Notes: a model not told the origin generated them from the sequence alone. 30,559 nt of DNA from JAFDZV01 sp048594725 (GCA_048594725.1 JBMDXA010000179.1:1-30559); one strand, 5' to 3'. Numbered from the stretch's first letter, positions 1 to 8,327 are shown. Program-made: numbers and translations.

Positions 1-2
1 GT

Positions 3-464
3 AATCTCTCCACCCAGCCATATCATCGTGCCGATATCGGCGGGTTCAAGGCCCGCGTGCTGGCTGCCATGATCTACCGGGCGGTGGGCGTGGAGGTTGA
101 AACGGAGTTGAAGGAACTCGATGCCGGCAACGTTGCCAGGCTGCTCCGGGGGGCGGAGATGGTGGTGGATGCGTTTGATAACAGCGTGTCGCGGCGGGTT
201 CTGGCGGATTGGGGGGAGCGTACGGGCGTTCCATGCCTGCATGCCGGTCTTGCCGATGGCTATGGGGAGGTGATCTGGAACGAATCCTATCGCGTCCCCT
301 CCGATGCCAACGACGACGTGTGCGATTATCCCCTGGCACGCAATCTTGTGATGCTGGCCGCCTCCGTCGCCTGCGAATCGATCATCGAGCATGCGGCATC
401 AGGGGGACGACACAGTTATACGATAACATTGCGCGATCTGGCGATCAGGCCGTTTGCCGCCTGA
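3..464 (+). CDS. ThiF/MoeB/HesA-type E1-like adenylyltransferase, 3' part (5' end outside window)
   Basis: The reading frame is open from base 3, so the gene enters from the left. The visible part is about 153 residues. It starts with NLSTQ..HR.DIGGFKA, which matches the conserved N-LSRQ...DIG..KA segment of ThiF/MoeB/E1 enzymes, and continues with VVDAFDNSVSRRVLAD, the VVD..DN...R..L.D segment that follows the adenylation site. Family members adenylate the C-terminal glycine of a ubiquitin-like sulfur carrier (ThiS, MoaD) or a related substrate. The nucleotide-binding GxGxxG region lies upstream, out of view. The C-terminal part is short and has only two cysteines far apart from a CxxC, so the structural zinc of MoeB/ThiF is probably absent. 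That points to a divergent subfamily of unknown substrate. thiC is 15 kb away, so a thiamine role is not supported by context. Confidence 0.75.
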   Translation, partial: NLSTQPYHRADIGGFKARVLAAMIYRAVGVEVETELKELDAGNVARLLRGAEMVVDAFDNSVSRRVLADWGERTGVPCLHAGLADGYGEVIWNESYRVPSDANDDVCDYPLARNLVMLAASVACESIIEHAASGGRHSYTITLRDLAIRPFAA

Positions 465-839
465 TGCCGGTACTATATAATGCAGTCCATAATCGGTTCG
501 GCTCGCGGCCCAACCGCGAGAGCATACATCTGGCCTGAACAACCAACCTTCTCGACAAAGGGACATGGCTCTCCGAACTTTCGCGAGCGGATCGGTTTAT
601 GGATGAATATGAATGAAATGTATCCCGCGAAACTGCGAAGGTGCAACCAGCCGCCCGGCCCCTTGCGTTGCGCCCCTCTGTCTATATTCTTTTCCGGGCG
701 GAACATTACGCGCGGAATTATTTCGATGGTACTGTCCGGCTGATCCGGAGTAACGCCGGTTGTTTTTCTTCGAAGCTCCTGCATATCATCGCAGAATAAT
801 AGTTGCAGGAAATCCCAAGAACCTATTCCCCGATTTCTT
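465..839. other. Intergenic stretch without recognisable gene
   Basis: The open frames on both strands here are short, overlap one another and have no recognisable domain. I see no RNA gene, no strong hairpin and no repeat. It probably carries the promoter of the PP-loop gene that starts at 840. Confidence 0.5.
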
Positions 840-1508
840 TTGGCACGAACAACGCTCGTAAGCTGGAGCAGCGGCAAGGATAGCGCCTGGATGCTGGAAG
901 TGCTGCGCAATGATCCGGAAATAACTCTTGCCGGGTTGATGACCACCATAAGCCGCCCACGGGGCCGGGTTGCCATGCATGGGGTGCGGGAGGAATTGCT
1001 ACGCCGGCAGGCCGCATCGCTGGGGCTGCCTCTTCGTCTCATCTCCATTCCGGAGCCATGCAGCAACGGGGAATACGAGTCGATCATGGGGGAGATGGTG
1101 GCATCGCTGCGTGAGGAGGGGATAACGCAGGTGGGGTTCGGCGATCTGTTTCTGGAGGATATCAGGGCCTACCGCGAGGGGCGGCTTGAGGGGACGGGGC
1201 TTGCTCCCGTATTCCCGCTCTGGGGTATCCGGGCCGATATGCTCGCCGCCCGGATGATCGGGGGCGGTATCCGTGCCATCATCACCTGCGTGGACTCCAG
1301 CCAGCTGGACCCCGCGTTCATCGGCCGGGAATTCGATAGCTCCTTTCTGGCCGATCTTCCCGGCGGTATCGATCCCTGCGGCGAGCGCGGGGAATTCCAC
1401 AGTTTCGTCTACGATGCCCCCGCCTTCGCGCGCCCGGTTATCTGCACGCCGGGGGAGATAACCGAGCGTGACGGGTTCGTTTATCTGGATCTTGTTCCAG
1501 GGGATTGA
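840..1508 (+). CDS. Dph6-like PP-loop ATP pyrophosphatase (DUF71 / TIGR00290 type)
   Basis: A 222-residue protein with the PP-loop SSGKDS at residues 10-15, followed by the family segments MHGVR at about 43-47 and FGDLFLEDIR at about 100-109. This is the adenine-nucleotide alpha-hydrolase fold of diphthine-ammonia ligase (Dph6) and its bacterial relatives, which activate a carboxylate with ATP for amide formation. Bacteria lack diphthamide, so the bacterial substrate is not known. The protein is the stand-alone catalytic domain; the YjgF/RidA-like domains of eukaryotic Dph6 are absent. The start is a TTG at 840, because no ATG lies close by in frame and the PP-loop is only nine residues in. 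It converges on the Thg1-like gene, with about 100 bases between the stops. Confidence 0.85.
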   Translation: MARTTLVSWSSGKDSAWMLEVLRNDPEITLAGLMTTISRPRGRVAMHGVREELLRRQAASLGLPLRLISIPEPCSNGEYESIMGEMVASLREEGITQVGFGDLFLEDIRAYREGRLEGTGLAPVFPLWGIRADMLAARMIGGGIRAIITCVDSSQLDPAFIGREFDSSFLADLPGGIDPCGERGEFHSFVYDAPAFARPVICTPGEITERDGFVYLDLVPGD

Positions 1509-1558
1509 CGATGTACGAATGAGGCTGCTATCCGGGGGCAGGTTGTTGCCTGGCGATT

Positions 1559-1581
1559 GCTCCGAGTATGTTCTCCGGAGC
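1559..1581. terminator. Possible weak hairpin between convergent genes
   Basis: GCTCCG at 1559-1564 pairs with CGGAGC at 1576-1581 across an 11-base loop, in the gap between two convergent stop codons. There is no T run on either side, so factor-independent termination is uncertain. Confidence 0.3.
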
Positions 1582-1610
1582 TTGTGGAGATATAATCGGT
1601 TGCCATCCCT

Positions 1611-2381
1611 TTATTCCTTTTCGGCTGATGTGATACGGTCCATGATGAACCCTCCGTAGTCATCGCGCATGGGAAGCTCGTATTCGGTACGGATGCGCCG
1701 GCGCGTTGCCATCGTTGCGGTGCCGGTGCGGGGATCGGTCGCCGGACGCTCGTAGCGTTCCCAGAAAAGCCCCACACCCCGTTTCTGCCAGAGAGGAAGA
1801 TCGTTGAAATTGATGCCGTTACTGAAGAGGATCTCGTTCTTTTCGGCCACCGACAGCCGGTACAGCAACCCATCCGCTTCCTTCAGGCTTTTTCCCTGCC
1901 GCCGGAGCATCCAGTAGCAGTGGGCGTTCAGTGCGTTGCGATGCGCGTCCTCGTTCCGCCAGCGGAAATAATCGCGAACATACTCCGCTCCCGGCAGCTC
2001 GCAGATCCTGCAATCGAACACGGCATGATCGCCGAGCAGAAGGGAGAACCGTGCGCTCGCCTCGCCGGCCAGGATCGAATTGTATTTCCGGGTCTTGCGG
2101 CCGAACGTGGCTATATCACGATGGAACAGGAGCGATATCTCGTCGCTCTGGGTATAGCCGTAGACTACCTGGAATCCGCATCCCATCAGGTGTTCGGTGG
2201 TTGCGACCATATAATCCCGGACACGGATATCGAACGGGGATTCGAATGCATGCACCTCCTTGGTAAGCCGGGTGAAATTGCGCCCGTCCAGGCGCGCCAC
2301 CATGTAGATCCCGGGGATCACGCAATGATCCTGTGCGGTCTCGAACACCCGCATCCTCCCATCCAGCTCATCGAATTTCAA
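1611..2381 (-). CDS. Thg1-like protein (tRNAHis guanylyltransferase family, 3'-5' polymerase)
   Basis: A 256-residue protein of the Thg1 superfamily, which adds nucleotides in the 3'-to-5' direction to RNA 5' ends using a canonical-polymerase-like palm. The first metal-binding block ARLDGRNFTRLT is at residues 29-40 (D32, G33), and the second, YGYTQSDEISLLF, is at 74-86 (D80, E81). The length matches bacterial/archaeal Thg1-like proteins (TLPs). Known TLPs repair 5'-truncated tRNAs in a template-dependent way; bacterial tRNAHis normally has G-1 encoded in the gene, so repair or editing is more likely than G-1 addition. The start overlaps the end of the upstream kinase gene by 14 bases, which argues for translational coupling. 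See the RNA-repair finding. Confidence 0.9.
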   Translation of the reverse strand: MKFDELDGRMRVFETAQDHCVIPGIYMVARLDGRNFTRLTKEVHAFESPFDIRVRDYMVATTEHLMGCGFQVVYGYTQSDEISLLFHRDIATFGRKTRKYNSILAGEASARFSLLLGDHAVFDCRICELPGAEYVRDYFRWRNEDAHRNALNAHCYWMLRRQGKSLKEADGLLYRLSVAEKNEILFSNGINFNDLPLWQKRGVGLFWERYERPATDPRTGTATMATRRRIRTEYELPMRDDYGGFIMDRITSAEKE

Positions 2382-2820
2382 CTGCCCACTCCTTTACGAT
2401 AAATCCCAGTTCGGGATCGAGTTCCACATACCATAATTCGTCGAAGCCCTCGGCCGGGGCCGGAAGCTGCATCCGCTTGTACGCGCCGATGATGGCCTTT
2501 TCGGGGATCAGCTCACGCCCGGTTCTCATCCTGTTGCGCTCCAGCGCGCCGGCAAGATCGGCCTTGAAATAATATCCCACCACACGGAAGCCCCCCTGCC
2601 GGGCGGCGGCGATATATCGCGTCCGGTCCTCTGCCAGCAGATTGGTGTTATCCACCACGAAGCGCTGCCCCGCAGCGATGCATGCGTCCAGCACGATCCG
2701 CTCGCGATTGCGCGTACGGAGCATATCCAGATTGATACGCAGGTGCGTGCTGAAAAATCGTTCGCGGTAGAATGTGGATTTTCCAGCCCCCTGTATTCCC
2801 GTGAAAATGACGGCTTCCAT
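2368..2820 (-). CDS. P-loop kinase related to T4 polynucleotide 5'-kinase (AAA_33 type)
   Basis: A 150-residue single-domain kinase. The Walker A motif GIQGAGKST occupies residues 8-16, followed by RINLDMLR at about 28-35 (in the position of the T4 Pnkp catalytic aspartate segment) and VVDNTNL at about 55-61, equivalent to the SDTN segment of T4 Pnkp. A lid-like arginine-rich stretch (ERNRMRTGRE) lies near residue 95. This family phosphorylates 5'-OH ends of nucleic acid or small molecules; zeta-toxin-like and gluconate-kinase-like relatives share the fold, so the substrate is inferred. The gene sits between DUF427 and the Thg1-like gene with a 33-base gap on one side and a 14-base overlap on the other, so all three are very likely one transcript. 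No phosphatase or ligase domain is fused. Confidence 0.8.
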   Translation of the reverse strand: MEAVIFTGIQGAGKSTFYRERFFSTHLRINLDMLRTRNRERIVLDACIAAGQRFVVDNTNLLAEDRTRYIAAARQGGFRVVGYYFKADLAGALERNRMRTGRELIPEKAIIGAYKRMQLPAPAEGFDELWYVELDPELGFIVKEWAVEIR

Positions 2821-2853
2821 GCGTTGCCTTTTGTGTTCCTGCAGGGACGCGAT

Positions 2854-3135
2854 TTATTCCTCCACCCGGACCCCGCGCCAGAATGCTACCCGGCCGGTGA
2901 TCTGCTTTGCGGCCTCCTTGGGCTCGGGGTAATACCAGGCGGCGTCCTTGTTCTGTTCCCCTTCCACCTCTATCGAATAATAGCTCGCCGTCCCTTTCCA
3001 GGGGCAGATGGTATGCGTGGAGCTTTCCTTGAAATATTCCCTGTGGATCGAGTCGAGGGGGAAATAGTGATTCCCTTCCACTACCACCGTATCGTTCGAT
3101 TCGGCGAGTACCGTTCCGTTCCAGACTGCTTTCAT
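2854..3135 (-). CDS. DUF427 domain protein
   Basis: A 93-residue protein starting MKAVWNGTVLAESNDTVVVEGNH. It carries the DUF427 signature: NGTV.AES....VVEGN.YFP, then CPWKG.ASYYS and AAWYYPEP...A..I.GRVAFW. DUF427 proteins are small all-beta proteins of unknown biochemical role, widespread in bacteria and fungi. The open frame extends 29 codons further upstream, but the added residues are basic and low in complexity, while the DUF427 homology begins at the ATG at 3135, so I chose that start. It is the first gene of the minus-strand group with the Pnk-like kinase and Thg1-like protein. Whether it takes part in RNA metabolism is unknown. Confidence 0.88.
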   Translation of the reverse strand: MKAVWNGTVLAESNDTVVVEGNHYFPLDSIHREYFKESSTHTICPWKGTASYYSIEVEGEQNKDAAWYYPEPKEAAKQITGRVAFWRGVRVEE

Positions 3136-3564
3136 AATGGTATGATAGAGATTATGGAATGATTCTGTCCGGCCACCCCAGAGGTCTCTCCGCTTCTGGC
3201 TCCGCTCCCTTTGCCGACGCATCGTCCGCCGGAGCGGGTTGCCGCGGGCCGGAACCCGGCGATCCCGTCGCGGCCATGCCGGCGGGGGGATACAGGCGGG
3301 GAGGGAGCCAATTTACAGAGCGGGAGGGGGGAACGAAAGGGGCGATCCCTGATTCTTTCCGAGGCGATTCATCATCGCCTCCCGCTGCTGTTGCCGCGCC
3401 GCCGGACTCTGCCATGATAATCTTTCGCACGCAATTTGTTATCACACGGTTCTCCCCCCTGGACCTTGTCGCGGAGATGCGGGTTTGCCATCACTCGCCG
3501 CTCCAGGATGCCTGGTATGGTGCGGCAAGGTGCACAGTACACCCATTCAAGAGAAGGAAACCGT
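3136..3564. other. Intergenic region between divergent genes
   Basis: No convincing gene. It separates the DUF427 operon (minus) from the PQQ dehydrogenase (plus) and should hold both promoters. A perfect 7-bp inverted repeat, GAGGCGA (3361-3367) and TCGCCTC (3375-3381), is the only clear structure. Position 3551-3560 (GAGAAGGAAA) is the ribosome binding site of the next gene. Confidence 0.5.
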
Positions 3565-6150
3565 ATGAGACGATCTATTGTACCGATTCTGGCTGCCGTG
3601 ATGGGGATGGCTGCGTCGGCCACGTATGCGCAGGTACAGACCGGTGTTGCATTCCCGAATCTCACCTTTGCCGAGCCCATCGATATGCAGCATGCAGGCG
3701 ATGGTTCCGGCCGCCTGTTCGTCGTGGAACGGCAGGGGCTTGTTCGCTCGTTCATAAATGATCCGGCTGCGGCAACTACCGATACGCTGCTCGATATCCG
3801 CGATCGCGTCCGCACCGAGGGCTCCGAGGAGGGGCTTCTGGGTATCGCGTTTCATCGCGACTTCAAGAACAACGGATATTTTTATGTGAATTATGTGGCG
3901 AGCAATCCCCGCAGAACCGTGATAGCCCGCTTCATGGCCGATTCAGGGGGCGCCCTCCATGCCAACCCGGCCACGGAGCTTCGCCTGCTGGAGGTGGAGC
4001 AGCCGTTCGCCAACCATAAGGCCGGCCAGCTTCAGTTCGGCCCCGATGGCTATCTCTACATCCCGCTGGGTGACGGCGGCAGCGGGGGCGATCCGTTCGG
4101 CAACGCGCAGAACCGCCAGAACCTGCTTGGCGATATGCTCCGTATCGATGTGAATACCACCGAGGGGAACCTGAACTACGGTATCCCCGACGATAACCCG
4201 TTCGTGGGAAATGCCGATGGATACCGCGAGGAGATCTGGGCGTACGGTTTCCGCAACCCGTTCCGGTTCAACTTCGACGCGCAGACCGGCTGGCTCTGGC
4301 TTTCCGATGCCGGGCAGGATGCGATCGAGGAGATCAACGTGGTGCGCAAGGGGGGGAATTACGGATGGAATATCATGGAGGGGAGCGGCTGCTTCGAGCC
4401 GAAGATCCGCTGCGATTCGATGGCCGAAGCCATGGGCCTTCAGATCCCGGTCTACGATTACACCCACCGTCTCGGCGATGTCGTGATAGGCGGGTATGTC
4501 TATCGCGGCAGCCGTATCCCCGGCCTGGCAGGAAAATATATCTTCGCTGATTTCAACGTCGGCGCGCTCTGGGCGCTGGAATACGATCAGGCCGATACCT
4601 CCGTGCGGAGAGCGCACGAGGTGCTGAAGCTGGAAGGGGAGAACAGCATCATGATCTCCTCGTTCGCCGTGGACCAGAATAACGAGCTGTATATGCTCTC
4701 GTACGACGGGAAGATCTATACGCTCAATGGCTCGATGACCGATCCGGTGCCCCCTCCGACGGTAAATCTGAAGGTGGCGTTCCCGAACCTCACGTTCCAG
4801 CGGCCGGTGGATCTCCAGCATGCCGGCGATGACCGGATGTTCGTGGTGGAGCAGGGGGGAACCATCAGGAGCTTTATGAACAACGGCACCACCTCGGCGG
4901 CCAACACATTTCTCGATATCAGCGATCGCGTGCGCCGGGTGCACAACGAGGAGGGGCTGCTTGGCCTTGCGTTCCATCCGAACTTCAAGAGCAACGGGTA
5001 TTTCTACGTGAATTATGTGGCGAGCGATCCCCGCAGAACCGTGATCTCCCGCTTCTCGGTCGATACCGCCGATTCCAACCGCGCCAACCCGGCCAGCGAG
5101 CTTCGCCTGCTGGAGGTGGAGCAGCCGTTCGGCAACCACAACGCGGGGCAGATCCGGTTCGGTCCCGATGGCTATCTCTATATCCCGCTGGGTGATGGCG
5201 GCGATGCGGGCGATCCGTTCGGCAATGCACAGAACCGCCAGAGCCTTCTGGGTGATATGCTCCGTATCGACGTGAACACCACCGAGGGGAACCTGAACTA
5301 CGGCATCCCCGACGACAACCCGTTTGTCGGGAACTCCGATGGGGTGCGCCAGGAGATCTGGGCGTATGGCTTTCGCAACCCGTTCCGGTTCAGCTTCGAC
5401 GCGCAGACCGGCTGGCTCTGGATGCCGGACGTGGGGCAGGATGCCATCGAAGAGGTGAACGTGGTGCGCAAGGGGGGGAACTACGGATGGGATATCATGG
5501 AGGGAAGCGGCTGCTTCGAGCCGAAGATGCGTTGCGACTCGATGGCGCAGGCGATGGGGCTTCAGATCCCGATCTACGATTACACCCACCGTCTCGGCGA
5601 GACCGTGATCGGCGGGTTCGTCTATCGCGGGAGCATGATGCCCTCGCTGTTCGGTAAATATATTTTTGTCGATTTCATCTCCGGGCGCATGTGGGCGCTG
5701 GAGTTCAATCAGGCCGATACCTCGCTTGTGATGGTGCACGACCTGATGCAGACCGATGCGATGATAACCTCCTTCGGTGTGGACCGGAACAACGAGCTGT
5801 ATATGCTCTCGATCGACGGGAAGATCCACACCTTCGCCTCGCAGGCAGGCTCGGTGAACGATCGCTCCGCAACTGCTGCGGCCATGAGCGTCTATCCCAA
5901 CCCGACGCGCGGCGGGGCCCGCATCACTTATTCGCTGGCTTCGGCGGCGCAGGCCGATCTCCATATCTACGACATGACCGGCGCGCTTGTGCGGAGCATC
6001 TCCGCCGGGGCGGCCGATGCCGGCGTGCATGATATGATGTGGGACGGGGCCGCCGCCGATGGCACGCCTCTTCCCGCCGGCGCCTATATCTGCCGCCTGC
6101 AGGCCGGCAACCGCACCGTTGCCACAACGCGCGTGGTGCTGGAGCGGTAA
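3565..6150 (+). CDS. Secreted PQQ-dependent sugar dehydrogenase with two tandem catalytic domains and a T9SS-like C-terminal domain
   Basis: An 861-residue exported protein. The ATG at 3565 has a good ribosome binding site and starts a signal peptide (MRRSIVPILAAVMG..., cleavage near TYAQ). Two soluble-glucose-dehydrogenase-type beta-propellers follow, at about residues 23-390 and 400-770. Each has the GSDH core: NH(K/N)AGQ..FGPDGYLYIPLGDGG, then GDPFGNAQN, YGIPDDNPFVGN, AYGFRNPFRF and GGNYGWD/NIMEG. The histidine of NH(K/N)AGQ matches the catalytic histidine of the family. These enzymes oxidise aldoses in the periplasm or outside the cell using PQQ and calcium. Residues about 775-861 (VYPNPT...YD.TGALV...G.Y.C.L) form a FlgD-Ig-like/Por sorting domain. 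Both domains appear intact. Upstream codons to 3436 are open but do not look like a leader. Confidence 0.92.
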   Translation: MRRSIVPILAAVMGMAASATYAQVQTGVAFPNLTFAEPIDMQHAGDGSGRLFVVERQGLVRSFINDPAAATTDTLLDIRDRVRTEGSEEGLLGIAFHRDFKNNGYFYVNYVASNPRRTVIARFMADSGGALHANPATELRLLEVEQPFANHKAGQLQFGPDGYLYIPLGDGGSGGDPFGNAQNRQNLLGDMLRIDVNTTEGNLNYGIPDDNPFVGNADGYREEIWAYGFRNPFRFNFDAQTGWLWLSDAGQDAIEEINVVRKGGNYGWNIMEGSGCFEPKIRCDSMAEAMGLQIPVYDYTHRLGDVVIGGYVYRGSRIPGLAGKYIFADFNVGALWALEYDQADTSVRRAHEVLKLEGENSIMISSFAVDQNNELYMLSYDGKIYTLNGSMTDPVPPPTVNLKVAFPNLTFQRPVDLQHAGDDRMFVVEQGGTIRSFMNNGTTSAANTFLDISDRVRRVHNEEGLLGLAFHPNFKSNGYFYVNYVASDPRRTVISRFSVDTADSNRANPASELRLLEVEQPFGNHNAGQIRFGPDGYLYIPLGDGGDAGDPFGNAQNRQSLLGDMLRIDVNTTEGNLNYGIPDDNPFVGNSDGVRQEIWAYGFRNPFRFSFDAQTGWLWMPDVGQDAIEEVNVVRKGGNYGWDIMEGSGCFEPKMRCDSMAQAMGLQIPIYDYTHRLGETVIGGFVYRGSMMPSLFGKYIFVDFISGRMWALEFNQADTSLVMVHDLMQTDAMITSFGVDRNNELYMLSIDGKIHTFASQAGSVNDRSATAAAMSVYPNPTRGGARITYSLASAAQADLHIYDMTGALVRSISAGAADAGVHDMMWDGAAADGTPLPAGAYICRLQAGNRTVATTRVVLER

Positions 6151-6193
6151 CCATGTCGTTCTCGTGAAAGGGGAAATCACGCGGGGAAATAAT

Positions 6194-6226
6194 GATGGGG
6201 ATGTTCTCGAACGAGGCATCCCCATC
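6194..6226 (+). terminator. Intrinsic terminator of the PQQ dehydrogenase gene
   Basis: GATGGGGATG (6194-6203) pairs perfectly with CATCCCCATC (6217-6226), and an inner CTCG/CGAG stem extends it. It is followed by TGATTTTC and sits 44 bases after the stop codon. Confidence 0.75.
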
Positions 6227-6234
6227 TGATTTTC

Positions 6235-6666
6235 ATGGCTATTATTTCTCCGGCGCTATGGCTACCTTCCGGTTTTTCGGATGATTCCGCCAGCATCGGC
6301 AGAGAGCGGAATTGCCCCTGCAACGTGCCACGAATAATTGGCGCCACCGCCCAGACCCGGCGCGATCTGCTGGAGCGCTTGATCCCGCGCCTGAAGATCG
6401 CCGGCCGTTGTACGCTTCAGGACCGTTTCCTTCTGGTGCGCGGAGACCGGCGCACCTACAAGATTCATCTGGGGAGCGGGAATATTCTGATGGAGCCGAA
6501 CGATCAGTATCTCTGCATCGTTCCGGCGCGTGGCGGGCCGGAGGGGAGTCTGTTCCTTCCGTTCGAGGGGGACAGGATGCTGTCGGTGATTCTCAGCAAG
6601 GCGTTTCTTCTGGCCGACGACACGAAGATCAGCGATCCCACGATCCTGAGCCAGATCCGGATGTGA
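6235..6666 (+). pseudogene. C-terminal remnant of a DUF4132 (YehI/MolR-type) protein, DUF7737 region
   Basis: Residues about 37-143 of this frame match the extreme C-terminus of large DUF4132 proteins: TRRDLLERLIPRLKI, then YKIHLGSGNILMEPNDQYL, then FLPFEGD and ILSKAFLLADDTKISDPTI. Full-length family members run to several hundred or more than a thousand residues and often carry a WGR domain; here only the last ~105 residues remain. The first 36 residues of the frame do not resemble the family, no ribosome binding site precedes the ATG at 6235, and it begins just after the terminator of the preceding gene. I read it as a truncated gene left by deletion or rearrangement. A functional stand-alone DUF7737 protein cannot be excluded, because the retained part has no stop or frameshift. 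The function of DUF4132 is not established. Confidence 0.65.
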
Positions 6667-6704
6667 TGGCTCGTAACTATCGTCCGGCCGTGCGTTGCGG
6701 ATAG

Positions 6705-6953
6705 CTACCGCGGCAGGAATGATTCCAGGATCGTTCCTATCGTGACCAGCGGAATCCGGCGATTGCACTCGATCCCCTTCCAGGAATTCTCTCCATCGGT
6801 ATCGGCCGTAGCGTGGGCATCGGGCGGGCGATCCGTTTGCATCGTTCCCTTGTGTTGCGGGCTGGTACCGGCTTCCGGTTGCCTGCAATCGGCGGTATCG
6901 CATCCGGCAAGCAGTATTCCTCCTAGAGCCAGCAATAACGTCATCCGCGGCAT
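6705..6953 (-). CDS. Small lipoprotein, unknown function
   Basis: An 82-residue protein with a lipoprotein signal: MPRMTLLLALGGILLAGC, lipobox L-A-G-C with the lipidated cysteine at residue 18. The ATG at 6953 was chosen over one five codons upstream because GGAGG lies at the right distance (GGAGGTTTCGATC-ATG). The mature part is hydrophilic, with no recognised domain, and has two further cysteines. It is divergent from the TPR lipoprotein gene at 7084, sharing a 130-base promoter region. I do not recognise a family. Confidence 0.6.
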   Translation of the reverse strand: MPRMTLLLALGGILLAGCDTADCRQPEAGTSPQHKGTMQTDRPPDAHATADTDGENSWKGIECNRRIPLVTIGTILESFLPR

Positions 6954-7083
6954 GATCGAAACCTCCATTGTCCTTCCTGGGGTATCTTCATATCTGTTCC
7001 GGGAGAGGTGCGGTCTTGGCCGCTACCAATCCCGCGTTCCATCCCATAGACGCAGCCTCTCATAAATCTAACTTCCTTGTATC

Positions 7084-8253
7084 ATGGGCACAGTTATCAG
7101 ATCTCTGATCCTCTTGTTGATTCCCCTTCTGCTTATTTCCTGCGGGGGTGATCCGGGAGAGGGGAACGGAGAACAGCAGAAGGTTACCATCACCCGGGAG
7201 CGTGCCGAGACGTTCGCCCGGTCGGTTGAAACAGCCATGAACGAGGGAAATGCCTCGCTGGTGGATGACGCGTTCGATCTCGATACTTTTTTCGATCGTA
7301 TCACCCAGGACATCGTCACCACCGATGCCGATCGCGAGGATTTTCTGAGAGAGGTGAAACCGGGGTTCGGCTTTGCCCGGAAATTGACGCAGGAGCTGGG
7401 AACCGAGGGTTCGTTCCGGCTGGTGCATTTCAATTGGAATGAAGGGCGTCCGGCCGCATTATACCGCATTGTTCCCCCGGATGGAAGCCTTAATTATGTG
7501 GAACTCATTCTCGGAGACCGCGATGATACCGTGGTTACGATCGGCGATGTATTCATGTACAATACCGGCGAGCTTTTTACCTCGTCGATGCGCCGGTTGA
7601 TGGGAGCCGACCGCAGCAACCCTCTGTACAATATGATATCGCCCGATGTGAAGGAGAATGCCACAACGGTAACGACCATGACCGAACTCGTCAAAAGCGG
7701 AGAATACCGGAAGGCGCTTCAGCGGTACGAAACCGCGCCGGGACGGCTGAAGAACGATAAAATCGTGCAGGCGATGCGTCTGCGGGCCGCCATGGAGGTG
7801 GGGGATGAGGAGTACAAGGCCGCGCTGGTCGATGTGCGGCAGCGTTTTCCGGACGATCCAAGCCTGAATCTCATTCTCATCGATCACTATTATCTGCACA
7901 AGCAGCACGACTCCATGCTGGTGCTCCTGAACCGGCTCGATAGCATCGTAGGAGGAGATCCCTATCTGAACGTCTATCGTGCCCTCGTCTCGGCGGACCA
8001 GGGGAAGTACGATCTGGGACGCAACCAGCTTGAGGAGGTGATGGCATATGATTCCACGCTGGTGGTGCCCTATTACAACATGATGACCCTTGCGCTCAAG
8101 AATGATGAACATGCCGCAACGGTCCGCATGATCGAGGTGCTGGAGAAGCGCTTCAACCAGGAGTTCGATCCTGGCCTGATCGAATCGAACGAGGCGTATG
8201 TGAATTTCGCGCGCTCGGATGAATATCGCGCGTGGCGGGAGCGCCAGCGGTAG
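7084..8253 (+). CDS. Lipoprotein with TPR-like helical repeats
   Basis: A 389-residue protein with an N-terminal lipobox (MGTVIRSLILLLIPLLLISC, cysteine 20), so it is probably anchored in the outer or inner membrane facing the periplasm. Residues about 35-165 form a domain with segments such as FARSVETAMNEGNASLVDDAF and SLNYVELILGDRDD that I cannot assign. Residues about 190-380 are alpha-helical and repeat-like (EYRKALQRYETAPG, EYKAALVDVRQRFPDDPSL, KYDLGRNQLEEVMAYDSTLVVPY), fitting tetratricopeptide-like repeats used for protein contacts. A strong hairpin follows the stop codon. No enzyme motif is visible, and the ribosome binding site is weak. Confidence 0.75.
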   Translation: MGTVIRSLILLLIPLLLISCGGDPGEGNGEQQKVTITRERAETFARSVETAMNEGNASLVDDAFDLDTFFDRITQDIVTTDADREDFLREVKPGFGFARKLTQELGTEGSFRLVHFNWNEGRPAALYRIVPPDGSLNYVELILGDRDDTVVTIGDVFMYNTGELFTSSMRRLMGADRSNPLYNMISPDVKENATTVTTMTELVKSGEYRKALQRYETAPGRLKNDKIVQAMRLRAAMEVGDEEYKAALVDVRQRFPDDPSLNLILIDHYYLHKQHDSMLVLLNRLDSIVGGDPYLNVYRALVSADQGKYDLGRNQLEEVMAYDSTLVVPYYNMMTLALKNDEHAATVRMIEVLEKRFNQEFDPGLIESNEAYVNFARSDEYRAWRERQR

Positions 8254-8286
8254 ATGATCCCGCCCTAGAGGCTGCACTGCACGAAT

Positions 8287-8327
8287 GCGAACGGCGGCCC
8301 GGATGATATCCCGGAGCCGCCGTTTGC
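8287..8327. terminator. Bidirectional terminator hairpin
   Basis: AACGGCGGC (8290-8298) pairs with GCCGCCGTT (8316-8324), and flanking GCG/TGC extends the stem. It lies between the convergent stops at 8253 and 8351, with a T-containing stretch (ACTTTTATTATTA) to the right. It could serve both genes. Confidence 0.6.

Noticed and set aside
2368..2820. Kinase as a zeta toxin of a toxin-antitoxin pair
   Set aside because: There is no epsilon-like antitoxin, and the DNTN segment and coupling with a Thg1-like gene fit a nucleic-acid 5'-kinase better. The fold alone cannot exclude it.
3943..6225. 760-codon open frame on the minus strand
   Set aside because: It lies antisense to the PQQ dehydrogenase, whose motifs are unmistakable. 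The translation is His/Arg/Ile/Ala-rich with no domain; it is a by-product of high GC and codon use.
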